64,000 nt of DNA from UBA4363 sp002393965 (GCA_946542925.1 CAMNLA010000052.1:67560-131559); one strand, 5' to 3'; shown: positions 43,810 to 52,400, counted from the stretch's first letter. Made by a program: numbers and translations. Notes: generated by a model not told the origin, from the letters alone.

Positions 43810-44736
43810 CTATCTGAGCAGCCCGAGACCCTCAGCGGAGAGGAATGGCAGTAACTCATGTTGCGGAATGACAAACGACGGAACCCCAGCCGCATAACAG
43901 GCTATTTCGTAAGGCTGATAACTGACCACGAGGCCCTCTTCTGTGAAATAGGGAGACATCTGAGGCATAGGAATAGTTGAGAAATCTTCCACCTGTAGGG
44001 ATTCTCGCAGTTCCTCATCTGTCTGACAGCCGAAATACTCCCGCAGGCCTCTTCGGATTAGATGCTGCCACTTCTGCCGGTCATAATCGGACCGGAGAAG
44101 GTCTGACAGTTCCATCCGTTTGCCGTCACTACTCCGGATGATGAGCCCTCCGATACCATGCATGCCGTGAACGCCTCCCATATAGGTATAGTAGCTCACG
44201 GTCAGGTTGAACATTCGGGAGGTCTCGTATTCCGGACTGACGAAGTACTCACAGGAACCCTGTTCGTAGGAAATGTCTCGGACGTCTGACATCCCTTCCA
44301 TGATGGTCTTCATGTTGTCAAGGGCATAGTGTCTTGCCAGCGTCAACCCACTTCTGTACGGTCCAGCGTATGAACCGCCCACCGCATCGCTGACGGAATG
44401 AAGAATAGAAGTATCAACTTCTTTCCTGCCAGTACGGGGATAGACGAACACACATGTTGTCGTATCACCATACGAAGAAGCCATTACGCATACCACCGAA
44501 TCGTGCTTCGCATAGACAGAACCACCCATGTCAGAAACAGAAGACAATCTCACACAAAAGACGGTATCCTGCCCGATCAGGAGTGGCTCATGCGTGGCAG
44601 AATCAGCCAAAACATCCTCTGTTGACGCCATGTCCACCGCCGATAGTGCGGACGAGTTCCGACATGAAGCAAGTGTCAGACCGCACAGAGCCATGAACGA
44701 CGGAATGAGCAAGCGACAAAAATAGGTTCGGTACAT
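43810..44736 (-). CDS. DUF3298/RsiV-like lipoprotein
   Basis: A 308-residue predicted lipoprotein. The signal peptide MYRTYFCRLLIPSFMALCGL ends in a lipobox LASC (Cys25). The C-terminal half resembles the DUF3298 domain (TVSYYTYMGGVHGMHGIGGL, ELSDLL, FTEEGLVVSYQPYEIACYAAG), also found in the anti-sigma factor RsiV and in lysozyme-binding proteins. The ATG at 44734-44736 is chosen because the -7 box at 44766-44773 excludes longer forms. It is monocistronic between two other transcription units. The function is not established. Confidence 0.78.
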   Translation of the reverse strand: MYRTYFCRLLIPSFMALCGLTLASCRNSSALSAVDMASTEDVLADSATHEPLLIGQDTVFCVRLSSVSDMGGSVYAKHDSVVCVMASSYGDTTTCVFVYPRTGRKEVDTSILHSVSDAVGGSYAGPYRSGLTLARHYALDNMKTIMEGMSDVRDISYEQGSCEYFVSPEYETSRMFNLTVSYYTYMGGVHGMHGIGGLIIRSSDGKRMELSDLLRSDYDRQKWQHLIRRGLREYFGCQTDEELRESLQVEDFSTIPMPQMSPYFTEEGLVVSYQPYEIACYAAGVPSFVIPQHELLPFLSAEGLGLLR

Positions 44737-44765
44737 ATTCGTAAGATTTCTAAAGTTGACAGATT

Positions 44766-44773
44766 CAAAGATA
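44766..44773 (-). promoter_or_regulatory. -7 box of the DUF3298-like lipoprotein gene
   Basis: The minus strand reads TATCTTTG, 29 bases before the start codon. A G-rich tract lies 26 bases further upstream. Confidence 0.6.
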
Positions 44774-44799
44774 CAAACAAAAACATCAATTTCCACACA

Positions 44800-44830
44800 C
44801 CCCCTCCATCCCCTCCATCCCTCCATCCCC
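44800..44830 (-). other. Potential G-quadruplex tract
   Basis: On the minus strand there are four G-runs of 4, 3, 4 and 5 bases, each separated by the same five bases ATGGA. This meets the G3+N1-7 rule for a quadruplex. It is also a small imperfect tandem repeat of 9-10 bp. It sits just upstream of the -7 box of the lipoprotein gene, near or over its -33 region. Confidence 0.65.
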
Positions 44831-44944
44831 TCCACCTTATACCTTATTTGTGGTAGTAAAATAGAAGAAACATGGTATTTCGACCTGTCTCGGATTGCCC
44901 GACCTTTGTACCCGTCATCACAAACACTTTAAATCATTTCTATC

Positions 44945-46114
44945 ATGAATCATTCTGACAACATCGAAACAAAACTCATCCACGGAGGTATCTCGTTGGA
45001 CGAACACACCGGGGCTGTCAATGTCCCTGTCTATCTGACTTCCACCTTCAAACAGGACGGATTGGGAATCCGACGCGAAGGATGGGAATATGCCCGCACA
45101 GGCAACCCGACACGCGCCGCTCTCGAATCGCTCATTGCTGATCTCGATGGTGGAACCGGAGGCTTTGCCTTTGCCAGTGGCATGGCTGCCATCAACGCCG
45201 TACTATCTCTCCTCAGAGAGGGCGACCGCGTACTGATATCAAGCAATGTCTATGGCGGTACCTACCGCATCCTGGACAAGGTCTGGAAAAACTTCGGACT
45301 CTCTTATACCATCGCGGATACTGGCGACCTGAATCACTTTGAATCCGCCATCTCTCCGGATGCCAGAGCCGTTCTGATCGAAAGTCCGGCCAATCCACTG
45401 CTGACGGTCACCGACATACAGGCTGTCGCTGATATCGCTCACCGTCATGGCCTGTTGGTCATTGTCGATAACACCTTCATGACTCCCTATCTGCAAAAAC
45501 CGCTTGAATTAGGGGCTGACATCGTTGTTTACTCCGCAACGAAATACCTCGGCGGACATTCTGATGTCATAGCAGGACTGGTGGTCGCACGCAACAACGA
45601 GTTGTGCGAACAGTTGGCTTTTATTCAGAATGCAACGGGAGGTACGTTGGGACCTTTTGACAGTTTTCTGCTTCAGAGGGGTATCAAAACGCTCTCCGTC
45701 CGACTGGATCGACACGTCTCCAATGCCGAGAAGATGGTCAGTCATTTGCTTCATCATCCCGCAGTCAGAAAAATCTACTACCCTGGACTGCAGAACGACC
45801 CCGGATTCGAGGTCAACCGGAAACAAGCCAAGAACGGAGGTGCCATGATTTCTTTTGAACTGAATCCTGAACGGTATGATGTCCGACTGTTCTTCAAAAG
45901 TCTGCGGCTCATCATGCTGGCCGAAAGTCTCGGAGGCGTGGAAAGCCTGGTATGCCATCCGGCCTCTATGACCCATGCCTCCATACCGAAGGACGTGCGC
46001 GAGAAAGTGGGGATTACCGATGGACTCATACGGCTTTCAATTGGAATCGAGTTGATCGACGACTTAATAAATGACATAGACCAAGCTATTGATTCATCAG
46101 AAATTAAGAAATAA
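44945..46114 (+). CDS. Cystathionine gamma-synthase/lyase family PLP enzyme
   Basis: A transsulfuration enzyme of 389 residues. It opens ETKLIHGGISLDEHTGAVNV, a family hallmark, with YARTGNPTRAALESL and FASGMAAINAVLSL. The PLP lysine is Lys200 in VVYSATKYLGGHSDV, and VESLVCHPASMTHASIP and IRLSIGIELIDDL close the protein. Sequence alone does not separate cystathionine gamma-synthase (metB) from gamma-lyase (mccB) or methionine gamma-lyase. The next gene, a cysteine synthase/CBS-like enzyme, favours a reverse transsulfuration pair like mccA-mccB. I therefore leave the symbol empty. Confidence 0.9.
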   Translation: MNHSDNIETKLIHGGISLDEHTGAVNVPVYLTSTFKQDGLGIRREGWEYARTGNPTRAALESLIADLDGGTGGFAFASGMAAINAVLSLLREGDRVLISSNVYGGTYRILDKVWKNFGLSYTIADTGDLNHFESAISPDARAVLIESPANPLLTVTDIQAVADIAHRHGLLVIVDNTFMTPYLQKPLELGADIVVYSATKYLGGHSDVIAGLVVARNNELCEQLAFIQNATGGTLGPFDSFLLQRGIKTLSVRLDRHVSNAEKMVSHLLHHPAVRKIYYPGLQNDPGFEVNRKQAKNGGAMISFELNPERYDVRLFFKSLRLIMLAESLGGVESLVCHPASMTHASIPKDVREKVGITDGLIRLSIGIELIDDLINDIDQAIDSSEIKK

Positions 46115-46149
46115 AAACTAAACCTTTACTTAAAACTGGAATATTGGTT

Positions 46150-47058
46150 ATGAGATATTATAATTCCATGAAAGAACTCATTGGCAATACGCCACTGGTT
46201 CGACTGTCTCACTTAGGGGTCAAGCCCGGGGTGAATCTTTTCGCAAAATTGGAACTCTACAATCCTGCTGGCTCCACCAAGGATCGCACCGCTACCTATA
46301 TGATTGAGAATGCGGAGAAAAAAGGAGAACTGCACAAAGGAAGCACCATCATTGAGGCCACAGCTGGCAATATGGGAATAGGCATTGCGTTCGCCGCACT
46401 GAACCGTGGATACAAGGTCCTGTTTGTCGTGCCCGAGAAGTTCTCTAGCGAAAAACAAGCCATCATGCGGGCTTTGGGAGCTAAGATCATCCACACTCCA
46501 AGCGAAGAAGGGATGCTCGGAGCCATCCGCAAGGCGGACGAGATCAAGAAGGAAACGAAAGGGGCGATCTCCCTCGGACAGTTTGTCAATGCCAGCAACC
46601 CACAGGCCCATTACGAAACCACGGGACCTGAAATATACAAGGATCTGGACGGCGATGTGGACTATGTCGTTGCCGGCGCCGGATCCGGAGGGACCATTAC
46701 GGGAGTTCTGCGATACATCAAGGAACACAACCCATTCACCAGAGGCATCCTTGCCGACCCCGTCGGATCCACCATCGGAGGTGGAGAACACGGCGACTAT
46801 AAAATCGAAGGCATCGGCAATAACTTCGTGGCAGACACCATGGACCTTTCTCTGATCGATCGTGTGATCAAGGTCAACGACGAACAGGCCTTCTCCGCCG
46901 TTCATGAAGTGGCACTCAAGGAAGGTATTGTCGCTGGTTCCTCATCCGGAGCCGCCCTTCACGCCGCCTTGAAGGTCGCGTCTGAAATAGAACATGGCAA
47001 TATCGTGGCAATTTTCCCAGATAGAGGAGATAGATATTTCTCAAAAGGACTATTTTAA
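46150..47058 (+). CDS. Cysteine synthase / cystathionine beta-synthase family enzyme
   Basis: A fold-type II PLP enzyme of 302 residues. It has IGNTPLVRLSHLG, the PLP lysine Lys44 in NPAGSTKDRTATYMI, and GSGGTITGV. The phosphate-type loop reads EATAGNMGIGIAFA with Met where cysteine synthases usually have Thr (SGNTGI). That, and its place 35 bases after a cystathionine gamma-synthase/lyase gene, suggests an MccA-like cystathionine beta-synthase using O-acetylserine and homocysteine. Plain cysteine synthase (cysK) remains possible. The ATG at 46150 is used because the reading from a TTG upstream adds only two residues. Confidence 0.88.
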   Translation: MRYYNSMKELIGNTPLVRLSHLGVKPGVNLFAKLELYNPAGSTKDRTATYMIENAEKKGELHKGSTIIEATAGNMGIGIAFAALNRGYKVLFVVPEKFSSEKQAIMRALGAKIIHTPSEEGMLGAIRKADEIKKETKGAISLGQFVNASNPQAHYETTGPEIYKDLDGDVDYVVAGAGSGGTITGVLRYIKEHNPFTRGILADPVGSTIGGGEHGDYKIEGIGNNFVADTMDLSLIDRVIKVNDEQAFSAVHEVALKEGIVAGSSSGAALHAALKVASEIEHGNIVAIFPDRGDRYFSKGLF

Positions 47059-47309
47059 ATACCATAAAAACAACTATTTACATATATTATTTTGAATCAT
47101 TACTTTATTAAAGCAGAGATTCAAACAGAGGAAAAGAGATGGAGCATAGCTACCAAGGGCAGACAGACCTTTTCTGCAAGGTAAATGGGCAGAGTCGAGG
47201 GTGCTCGTACGATGCCAGGACTCAAAAAAGGAACTGTCGAAAAAGAATTGATTCTCTTCTATCCATCGCCACTGGGTACTGTGCGAAGTTTCTGATTTAA
47301 AGTGTTGAC

Positions 47310-47352
47310 AGGGAGAATCTGCACAAGCGAGTGTCAGATTCTCCCTATTTTT
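47310..47352 (+). terminator. Terminator upstream of the glycosyltransferase gene
   Basis: A perfect 12-bp stem (47310-47321 with 47335-47346) and a 13-base loop, followed by ATTTTTTG on the plus strand. Confidence 0.85.
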
Positions 47353-47387
47353 TGACACTTCACCTCCTCAGTCATTTCATTATTTTG

Positions 47388-47395
47388 TATTTTTG
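47388..47395 (+). promoter_or_regulatory. -7 box of the glycosyltransferase gene
   Basis: TATTTTTG matches TANNTTTG, 34 bases before the start codon at 47430. No clear -33 element. Confidence 0.5.
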
Positions 47396-47429
47396 TTTTC
47401 AGAACGCTTAGTCCACAGAAATAAATTTC

Positions 47430-48413
47430 ATGATGACGGAACCTCTGCGCATATTAGTCGTCTCACGATACCACCATGGAGAACCCTCCCCCTTCATCCC
47501 TGATCAGGTTCATCAGATAGAACGGCTGGGATACCGATTCCAATTGTTTGACATCTGCCATAATGATGCCATCCATACCGAAGGGATCGGAATTCGAGGC
47601 TATTACAATGCCTACATAAGGCTTCGTCATGCCATACGGGATTTCCAGCCGGACATCATCCATGCTCATTATGGCATTGCAGGTCTCCTTTCCAACCTGC
47701 AACGACGTGTTCCCGTCGTGACGACGTATCACGGTTCGGATATCAATAATCCGAAGGTGCTGCCCCTCTCCCGTCTGTCAATGCTCCTGTCGGCACATAA
47801 CATCTTTGTGTCGAGAAAAACAATGCGTATTGCCTGTGGAGAGAAGTCCGAAAAAGACTGTTCTCTGATTCCTTGTGCCGTGGATACGGAACTGTTTTGT
47901 CAGAAGGATAAACAGTCTGCAAGAAAGGCAATGGGATTAGACCAGGATAAGAAACTGGTTCTGTTTGCCGGTTTCTTTGAAGTCGAGGTCAAGAACTACC
48001 CTTTGGCAAAAGAAACGATCGAACGATATAATCAAAAGGCTGAGCAGAAGGCACAATTGCTCGAACTGCGAGGATATTCACGTGAGGAATGCGCTACGCT
48101 GTTCAATGCGGTGGACTGCCTGCTTCTGACCTCCAAAATGGAAGGGTCGCCTCAGGTTATCAAGGAAGCCTTAGCCTGCGGATGCCCCATTGTCGCAACA
48201 GACGTAGGCGATGTAAGAGAACGGACAGAAGGAGTGGACGGCTGCTACGTGTGCGCTCCTGTATCGGAAGCCCTTTCCGATGGACTGCTGAAGGCACTGG
48301 CATCATCCGAACGGACAAAGGGAGCGGAACGGATTGTAAAGGACCGATTGGATGCCCTGTCCATTTCGAAACGCATTGCTGAAATATATGAGACCGTAAA
48401 GAAAAGATCTTAA
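47430..48413 (+). CDS. Glycosyltransferase, family 4 (GT-B fold)
   Basis: A cytoplasmic or peripheral glycosyltransferase of 327 residues. The N-terminal acceptor domain shows LRILVVSRYHHGEPSPFI, IIHAHYGIAGLLSNL and TTYHGSDINNPK. The C-terminal donor domain has LVLFAGFFEVEVKNYPLA and the family E-x7-E-like site in SKMEGSPQVIKEALACGCPIVATDVG. The sugar donor is unknown. The next gene, wecB, starts 36 bases later, so ManNAc transfer is possible. No membrane anchor is seen. Confidence 0.9.
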   Translation: MMTEPLRILVVSRYHHGEPSPFIPDQVHQIERLGYRFQLFDICHNDAIHTEGIGIRGYYNAYIRLRHAIRDFQPDIIHAHYGIAGLLSNLQRRVPVVTTYHGSDINNPKVLPLSRLSMLLSAHNIFVSRKTMRIACGEKSEKDCSLIPCAVDTELFCQKDKQSARKAMGLDQDKKLVLFAGFFEVEVKNYPLAKETIERYNQKAEQKAQLLELRGYSREECATLFNAVDCLLLTSKMEGSPQVIKEALACGCPIVATDVGDVRERTEGVDGCYVCAPVSEALSDGLLKALASSERTKGAERIVKDRLDALSISKRIAEIYETVKKRS

Positions 48414-48449
48414 ATAACATCCACTATTAAACCATTGGATTCAAAGACA

Positions 48450-49547
48450 ATGAAGAAAATAACACTCATAGCGGGAGCTCGCCCGAACTTCATGAAGATA
48501 GCACCTGTCATCCATGCCATTCAGAATTTCAATGGACACCAGAAAGAGGAGCATCACATCTCATTCCGACTGGTCCACACCGGACAGCATTACGATAAGG
48601 TTATGTCGCAGACGTTCTTTGACGAACTGAACATCCCCCAACCGGATGTGAATCTGGGATGTGGCGGCGGTAGCCAGGCAGAACAGACAGCGGCTATTCT
48701 CACCGCTTTTGAACGGGACCTGAAGGAAAATCCGACCGATCTGGTCATTGTCGTGGGGGACGTCACCTCCACAATGGCTTGCACGCTCGTGGCAAAGAAG
48801 ATGAATACGCCTGTCGCACATATAGAGGCAGGAATACGGTCTTTCGACATGACGATGCCGGAGGAGATCAACCGCATTGTGACGGACTCCTTGGCGGATT
48901 ATTTCTTTACGACCACCACCCTGGCTGGGGATAACCTGCGCAAAAACGGTGTTCCCGATGACCGCATCTTCTTTGTCGGCAATGTCATGATCGACACGCT
49001 GATGGCCAATCGTCAGCGCTTCTGCCAACCTCCTGTCTGGAACGATCTGAACCTGAAGGAAAAAGGCTATGTCGTGCTGACGCTTCACCGCCCTGCCAAT
49101 GTGGACGAGGCTTCTCATCTCAAGGCCTTGATGTCAGCCATCACGGATAATGTCAATGGACTTCCGGTCGTATTCCCGATTCACCCTCGAACCGCACGTA
49201 TTTTCAAGGATGCGGGAGTCGAAGCGTCTAATCTGCATATCATTGAACCACTTGGCTACCTTGAGTTTAACTATCTGGTCGAACGGTCCCTATGCGTGAT
49301 TACGGATTCGGGAGGCATCACCGAGGAGACTACCGTCATGCATGTTCCTTGCCTCACACTGCGTGACAATACCGAAAGACCCGAGACCTGCACCGTCGGT
49401 ACCAATTCGCTCATCGGAACCAACCCCGCTAACCTCCCGCCGGCTCTGGAACGCCTGTTTGACGGAAGGTGGCAAAAAGGGGATGTCCCTGAACTATGGG
49501 ACGGAAAGACATCGGAACGGATCGTGGAAATAATCGACAAACTATAA
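48450..49547 (+). CDS. wecB: UDP-N-acetylglucosamine 2-epimerase (second copy)
   Basis: A 365-residue epimerase related to, but distinct from, the copy at 37 kb. It starts MKKITLIAGARPNFMKIAPV and has FRLVHTGQHYDKVMS, VIVVGDVTSTMACTLVA, HIEAGIRSFDMTMPEEINR, VFPIHPRTARIF and VITDSGGITEETTVM. The extra segment after LNIPQPDVNLGCGGGS is characteristic of one WecB branch. Start ATG 48450 is preferred over a TTG 15 bases upstream. It follows the GT4 gene, so both probably serve one glycan. Confidence 0.93.
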   Translation: MKKITLIAGARPNFMKIAPVIHAIQNFNGHQKEEHHISFRLVHTGQHYDKVMSQTFFDELNIPQPDVNLGCGGGSQAEQTAAILTAFERDLKENPTDLVIVVGDVTSTMACTLVAKKMNTPVAHIEAGIRSFDMTMPEEINRIVTDSLADYFFTTTTLAGDNLRKNGVPDDRIFFVGNVMIDTLMANRQRFCQPPVWNDLNLKEKGYVVLTLHRPANVDEASHLKALMSAITDNVNGLPVVFPIHPRTARIFKDAGVEASNLHIIEPLGYLEFNYLVERSLCVITDSGGITEETTVMHVPCLTLRDNTERPETCTVGTNSLIGTNPANLPPALERLFDGRWQKGDVPELWDGKTSERIVEIIDKL

Positions 49548-49560
49548 ACACTATACGATT

Positions 49561-50316
49561 ATGGAATATTCGTTCTCAGACAAAGAGTTGGAACGCTACT
49601 CACGTAATATACTTCTGAAGGAACTCGGACCACAGGGACAGAGACGGCTCCACGATGGAAAGGTTCTGGTCATCGGAGCCGGAGGTCTCGGTTCGCCGAA
49701 CCTCTTGTATCTGGCTGCCGCAGGTGTGGGTACAATAGGGGTTGCGGATAAGGATGTCATCGACCTCTCGAATCTGCAACGCCAGGTTATTCACGACACT
49801 TCCAGCGTCGGAGAGAAAAAGACAGAATCTGCCCGGCGAAGACTACTTGCCCTGAATCCCGACATATCCGTTCGTACACATGAGGGGAGTATATCAAAGG
49901 ATAATATTGCCGACATCGTGCAGGACTATGATTTTGTCATCGAAGCAACGGATCAGTCCTCGATCAAGTACCTCGTCAACGATGTCTGCACCCACCTGGG
50001 CAAGCCTTTCTGCATCGGAGGAGTTGTCCGATTCCGGGGACAGGTGATGACATACGTCCCTGGCAGCTCGTGCTATCGTTGCATATTCCCGCATCCGGCG
50101 ACGGACCTGGAGGTACCTCCGAGTTCGAAGGTCGGTATCCTGGGCGCTGTTCCGGGTGTCATAGGTTGTATCCAAGCTACTGAGGCTATCAAATACCTGA
50201 GTGGAATAGGTGACCTGCTGACCAACCGACTGCTGACGTTCGATGCTCTCACCATGCAATTCAACACCCTGGAATTAAGCAGAAATAGCGAATGTCCGGT
50301 TTGCGGCAATAAATAG
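49561..50316 (+). CDS. ThiF/MoeB/HesA family adenylyltransferase (E1-like)
   Basis: A 251-residue protein that would adenylate the C-terminal glycine of a ubiquitin-like sulfur carrier (ThiS or MoaD). The ATP-binding motif is VLVIGAGGLGSPNLLYLAAA (residues 35-54), then DKDVIDLSNLQRQVIHDTSS and ATDQSSIKYLVNDVC. Zinc-binding pairs are CYRC and, at the end, CPVC. It lacks the rhodanese domain of some MoeB proteins. No thiS, moaD or other thi/moa gene lies nearby, so its partner is elsewhere. The gene starts 13 bases after wecB. Confidence 0.9.
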   Translation: MEYSFSDKELERYSRNILLKELGPQGQRRLHDGKVLVIGAGGLGSPNLLYLAAAGVGTIGVADKDVIDLSNLQRQVIHDTSSVGEKKTESARRRLLALNPDISVRTHEGSISKDNIADIVQDYDFVIEATDQSSIKYLVNDVCTHLGKPFCIGGVVRFRGQVMTYVPGSSCYRCIFPHPATDLEVPPSSKVGILGAVPGVIGCIQATEAIKYLSGIGDLLTNRLLTFDALTMQFNTLELSRNSECPVCGNK

Positions 50317-50371
50317 AATTTCTTCGCGGAAAAAAAACGCCTGCTACCTGACGGTCTAATGAATAGTCGAA

Positions 50372-51121
50372 ATGGAAATCAGATACTATAAGGAACACAG
50401 CTGGATCTTGAACCGCGACATGGAGTTTAAAATCTATGGTCGAAGTGGAGGCAAACTATGTATTGCCTTCGCACCGGAAAACGGACGTTTCTATGATTAC
50501 GAGAATTTCGGCATGATAGAATCGCTCGCTCCCTGGATTGAGAGCGGACGGCTGCAGGTGGTCACTCCCGACAGCATCGACGCCGAGACATGGAACAATC
50601 AGAGTGCCACCCCCCGACAGCGTATCGAACAGCAGGAACGGTGGTTTCGCTACATTACGGATGAACTGTTCGGATGGGTGGTAGGTATCAACGGACATCT
50701 CGGTCAGCGCGCCATCGTCACAGGATGCAGCATGGGCGCCACCCATAGCAGCCTCTTCTTTTTCCGACGACCAGATCTGTTCGACACGCTGATAGCACAG
50801 AGTGGCATTTACAATGCCAGCCATTTCTTTCATGACTACATGGACAATCTGATCTACGAGAACTCTCCTGTCCACTTCCTGCCACACATGGCCCCCTCGC
50901 ATTTCTACATGGCTCTGTACCGGAGCAGCCGCATCATCTGTTGTTCCGGACAAGGAGCATGGGAAAAAACGGCATTGGACGAGACACACGCTCTGGAAAG
51001 AGTCCTCAAAGAAAAGGACATACCCGCCTGGTTCGACTATTGGGGACTGGACGTGGGACATGAATGGTATTGGTGGAAGAAACAGATGGTCTATCACATG
51101 GAGAAACTGATGCCTTGGTAG
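50372..51121 (+). CDS. Alpha/beta-hydrolase esterase family protein
   Basis: A 249-residue esterase-fold protein without a signal peptide. The nucleophile elbow is TGCSMGATHSS (Ser120), and the likely catalytic His is in GLDVGHEWYWW near residue 236. It resembles the putative esterase family that includes polyhydroxybutyrate depolymerase and antigen-85-like enzymes. The substrate is unknown. It lies 55 bases after the E1-like gene and 22 bases before the pectinesterase, so carbohydrate esters are plausible. Confidence 0.8.
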   Translation: MEIRYYKEHSWILNRDMEFKIYGRSGGKLCIAFAPENGRFYDYENFGMIESLAPWIESGRLQVVTPDSIDAETWNNQSATPRQRIEQQERWFRYITDELFGWVVGINGHLGQRAIVTGCSMGATHSSLFFFRRPDLFDTLIAQSGIYNASHFFHDYMDNLIYENSPVHFLPHMAPSHFYMALYRSSRIICCSGQGAWEKTALDETHALERVLKEKDIPAWFDYWGLDVGHEWYWWKKQMVYHMEKLMPW

Positions 51122-51143
51122 AAAGAACATAAAAAAAAACGAT

Positions 51144-52133
51144 ATGATAATGAGAACACGACTTTTCCTTCTTCTCGCTTGGACCGCATGGTGGTTCTCA
51201 GCTAATGCAGCCGGCGAGCGTTACGACATTCTGGTTGCTCAAGACGGAAGCGGTGACTTTACCTCAGTACAGGAGGCCATCCTTTCTGTTCGGGCTGAGA
51301 TGCAGACTCGCAAGACGATCTACATCAAGAACGGCGTGTACCGGGAGAAGGTCGTCGTCCCGACATGGGCAATGAATGTGACCCTAAAGGGTGAAAGCCG
51401 GGATGGTGTCATCATCCGCTGGTCGGATCATGCCAATATGCCATGGGCGGAAACGGGGAAAAAGATGGGGACATTCCGTACCTACACGCTGCTGGTTCAG
51501 GGACATGGCTTCACAGCAGAGAATCTGACCATCGAGAACGATGCTCCCGAACTGGGTCAGGCTGTGGCACTCCACGTGGAAGGAGACCGGGCAAGTTTCA
51601 TCAACTGCCGCATCATCGGAAACCAGGATACAATCTATGCCGGCAGCGAGAAAAGCCGTCAGTATTATGAGAACTGCTATATAGAGGGGACAACGGACTA
51701 CGTGTTCGGAGCCGCAACGGCCTGGTTCGAAGGATGTACGCTGCATTGCAAGAAGAATTCGTATATCACAGCACCGAGCACACCGCAATACAAGGAGTAC
51801 GGATTCTTTTTCCACCGTTGCCGGGTCGAAAGCAATGCCGAAATAACGAAGGTTTATCTCGGACGGCCGTGGCGGCCCTATGGGATGAGCGTATGGATAG
51901 ACTGCGAACTGAACGGATGTGTGCGACCGGAGGGTTGGGACAACTGGCGCAACCCAGACAACGAAAAGACAGCACGGTTCGCTGAATACGGCAGTCGCGG
52001 CGAGGGAGCTCAAAGCAATAAGAGAGTGACTTGGGCTGAAACGGCCTCTTTGAAGAAAGCACGGAAATACAGCATCGAAAGAGTTCTCGGAGCAGGCGAC
52101 CATTGGAATCCTTCTGTTAGGAAACAAAAATAA
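51144..52133 (+). CDS. Secreted pectinesterase
   Basis: A family CE8 pectin methylesterase of 329 residues that removes methyl groups from homogalacturonan. The signal peptide MIMRTRLFLLLAWTAWWFSA ends before AGERYDILVAQDGSGDF. Active-site motifs are all present: QAVALHVEGD, GNQDTIYAG (general acid Asp162), EGTTDYVFGAATAWFEGC (nucleophile Asp185) and YLGRPWRPYG (Arg). It should act in the periplasm or outside the cell. De-esterified pectin gives galacturonate, the substrate of UxaC at 62.7 kb. ATG 51150 is an alternative start. Confidence 0.95.
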   Translation: MIMRTRLFLLLAWTAWWFSANAAGERYDILVAQDGSGDFTSVQEAILSVRAEMQTRKTIYIKNGVYREKVVVPTWAMNVTLKGESRDGVIIRWSDHANMPWAETGKKMGTFRTYTLLVQGHGFTAENLTIENDAPELGQAVALHVEGDRASFINCRIIGNQDTIYAGSEKSRQYYENCYIEGTTDYVFGAATAWFEGCTLHCKKNSYITAPSTPQYKEYGFFFHRCRVESNAEITKVYLGRPWRPYGMSVWIDCELNGCVRPEGWDNWRNPDNEKTARFAEYGSRGEGAQSNKRVTWAETASLKKARKYSIERVLGAGDHWNPSVRKQK

Positions 52134-52145
52134 TTTTGCAATTTA

Positions 52146-52176
52146 TTTGGATTTAGAAAAATAATGTTGATATTTG
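52146..52176 (+). promoter_or_regulatory. Promoter of the trp operon
   Basis: TTTG (52146-52149), 19 bases, then GATATTTG (52169-52176), one base off TANNTTTG. It lies 30 bases before the leader peptide. Confidence 0.6.
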
Positions 52177-52206
52177 CACCGAATTACAGTCATAGAGACA
52201 ATAATA

Positions 52207-52272
52207 ATGACAAATAACAGACAAATAGCATTCGGCTTCTGGTGGTGGCACTTACAAATTCCGCGTTTGTGA
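52207..52272 (+). CDS. trpL: Trp operon leader peptide with three adjacent Trp codons
   Basis: A 21-residue open frame, MTNNRQIAFGFWWWHLQIPRL, reads in part as FWWW, with Trp codons at positions 12-14 in a row. A terminator hairpin follows 45 bases after its stop, and trpB starts 128 bases after it. This is the layout of a transcription attenuator: when charged tRNA-Trp is scarce the ribosome would stall on the Trp codons and prevent terminator formation. It is too short to be seen by usual gene callers. I could not find a convincing antiterminator pairing by eye. Confidence 0.82.
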   Translation: MTNNRQIAFGFWWWHLQIPRL

Positions 52273-52317
52273 GGTGCACTGCTTTTGTCGTCTGACTGAA
52301 TAATAAAAAAATAAAAC

Positions 52318-52352
52318 GAAAGGCTTGCGTAACTCACGCAAGCCTTTCTTGT
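52318..52352 (+). terminator. Trp operon attenuator
   Basis: A perfect 13-bp stem (52318-52330 with 52336-52348) and a 5-base loop, followed by T-rich sequence, between the leader peptide and trpB. Confidence 0.88.
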
Positions 52353-52400
52353 TTTCATACAGTATCAGATTCCCGAAAAAATATTAACAACATAAAAACC

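Larger units (their letters stand above)
47059..47429. other. Intergenic region with a terminator and an unassigned segment
   Basis: 371 bases follow the CBS-like gene. A terminator hairpin lies at 47310-47346, about 250 bases past the stop codon, and a promoter for the glycosyltransferase at 47388-47395. The segment between has short open frames (for example 51 codons from 47141) without recognisable content. An untranslated RNA or a decayed gene would both fit. Confidence 0.5.

Noticed and set aside
37010..49547. The two wecB genes as a recent duplication
   Set aside because: Their N-terminal and active-site segments differ too much (for example LVLHTGQHHD against FRLVHTGQHYD with an extra segment), so they are old paralogs or of separate origin.
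52143..52358. A 71-codon minus-strand frame across the trp leader
   Set aside because: It is the reverse of the attenuator region and has no gene features.
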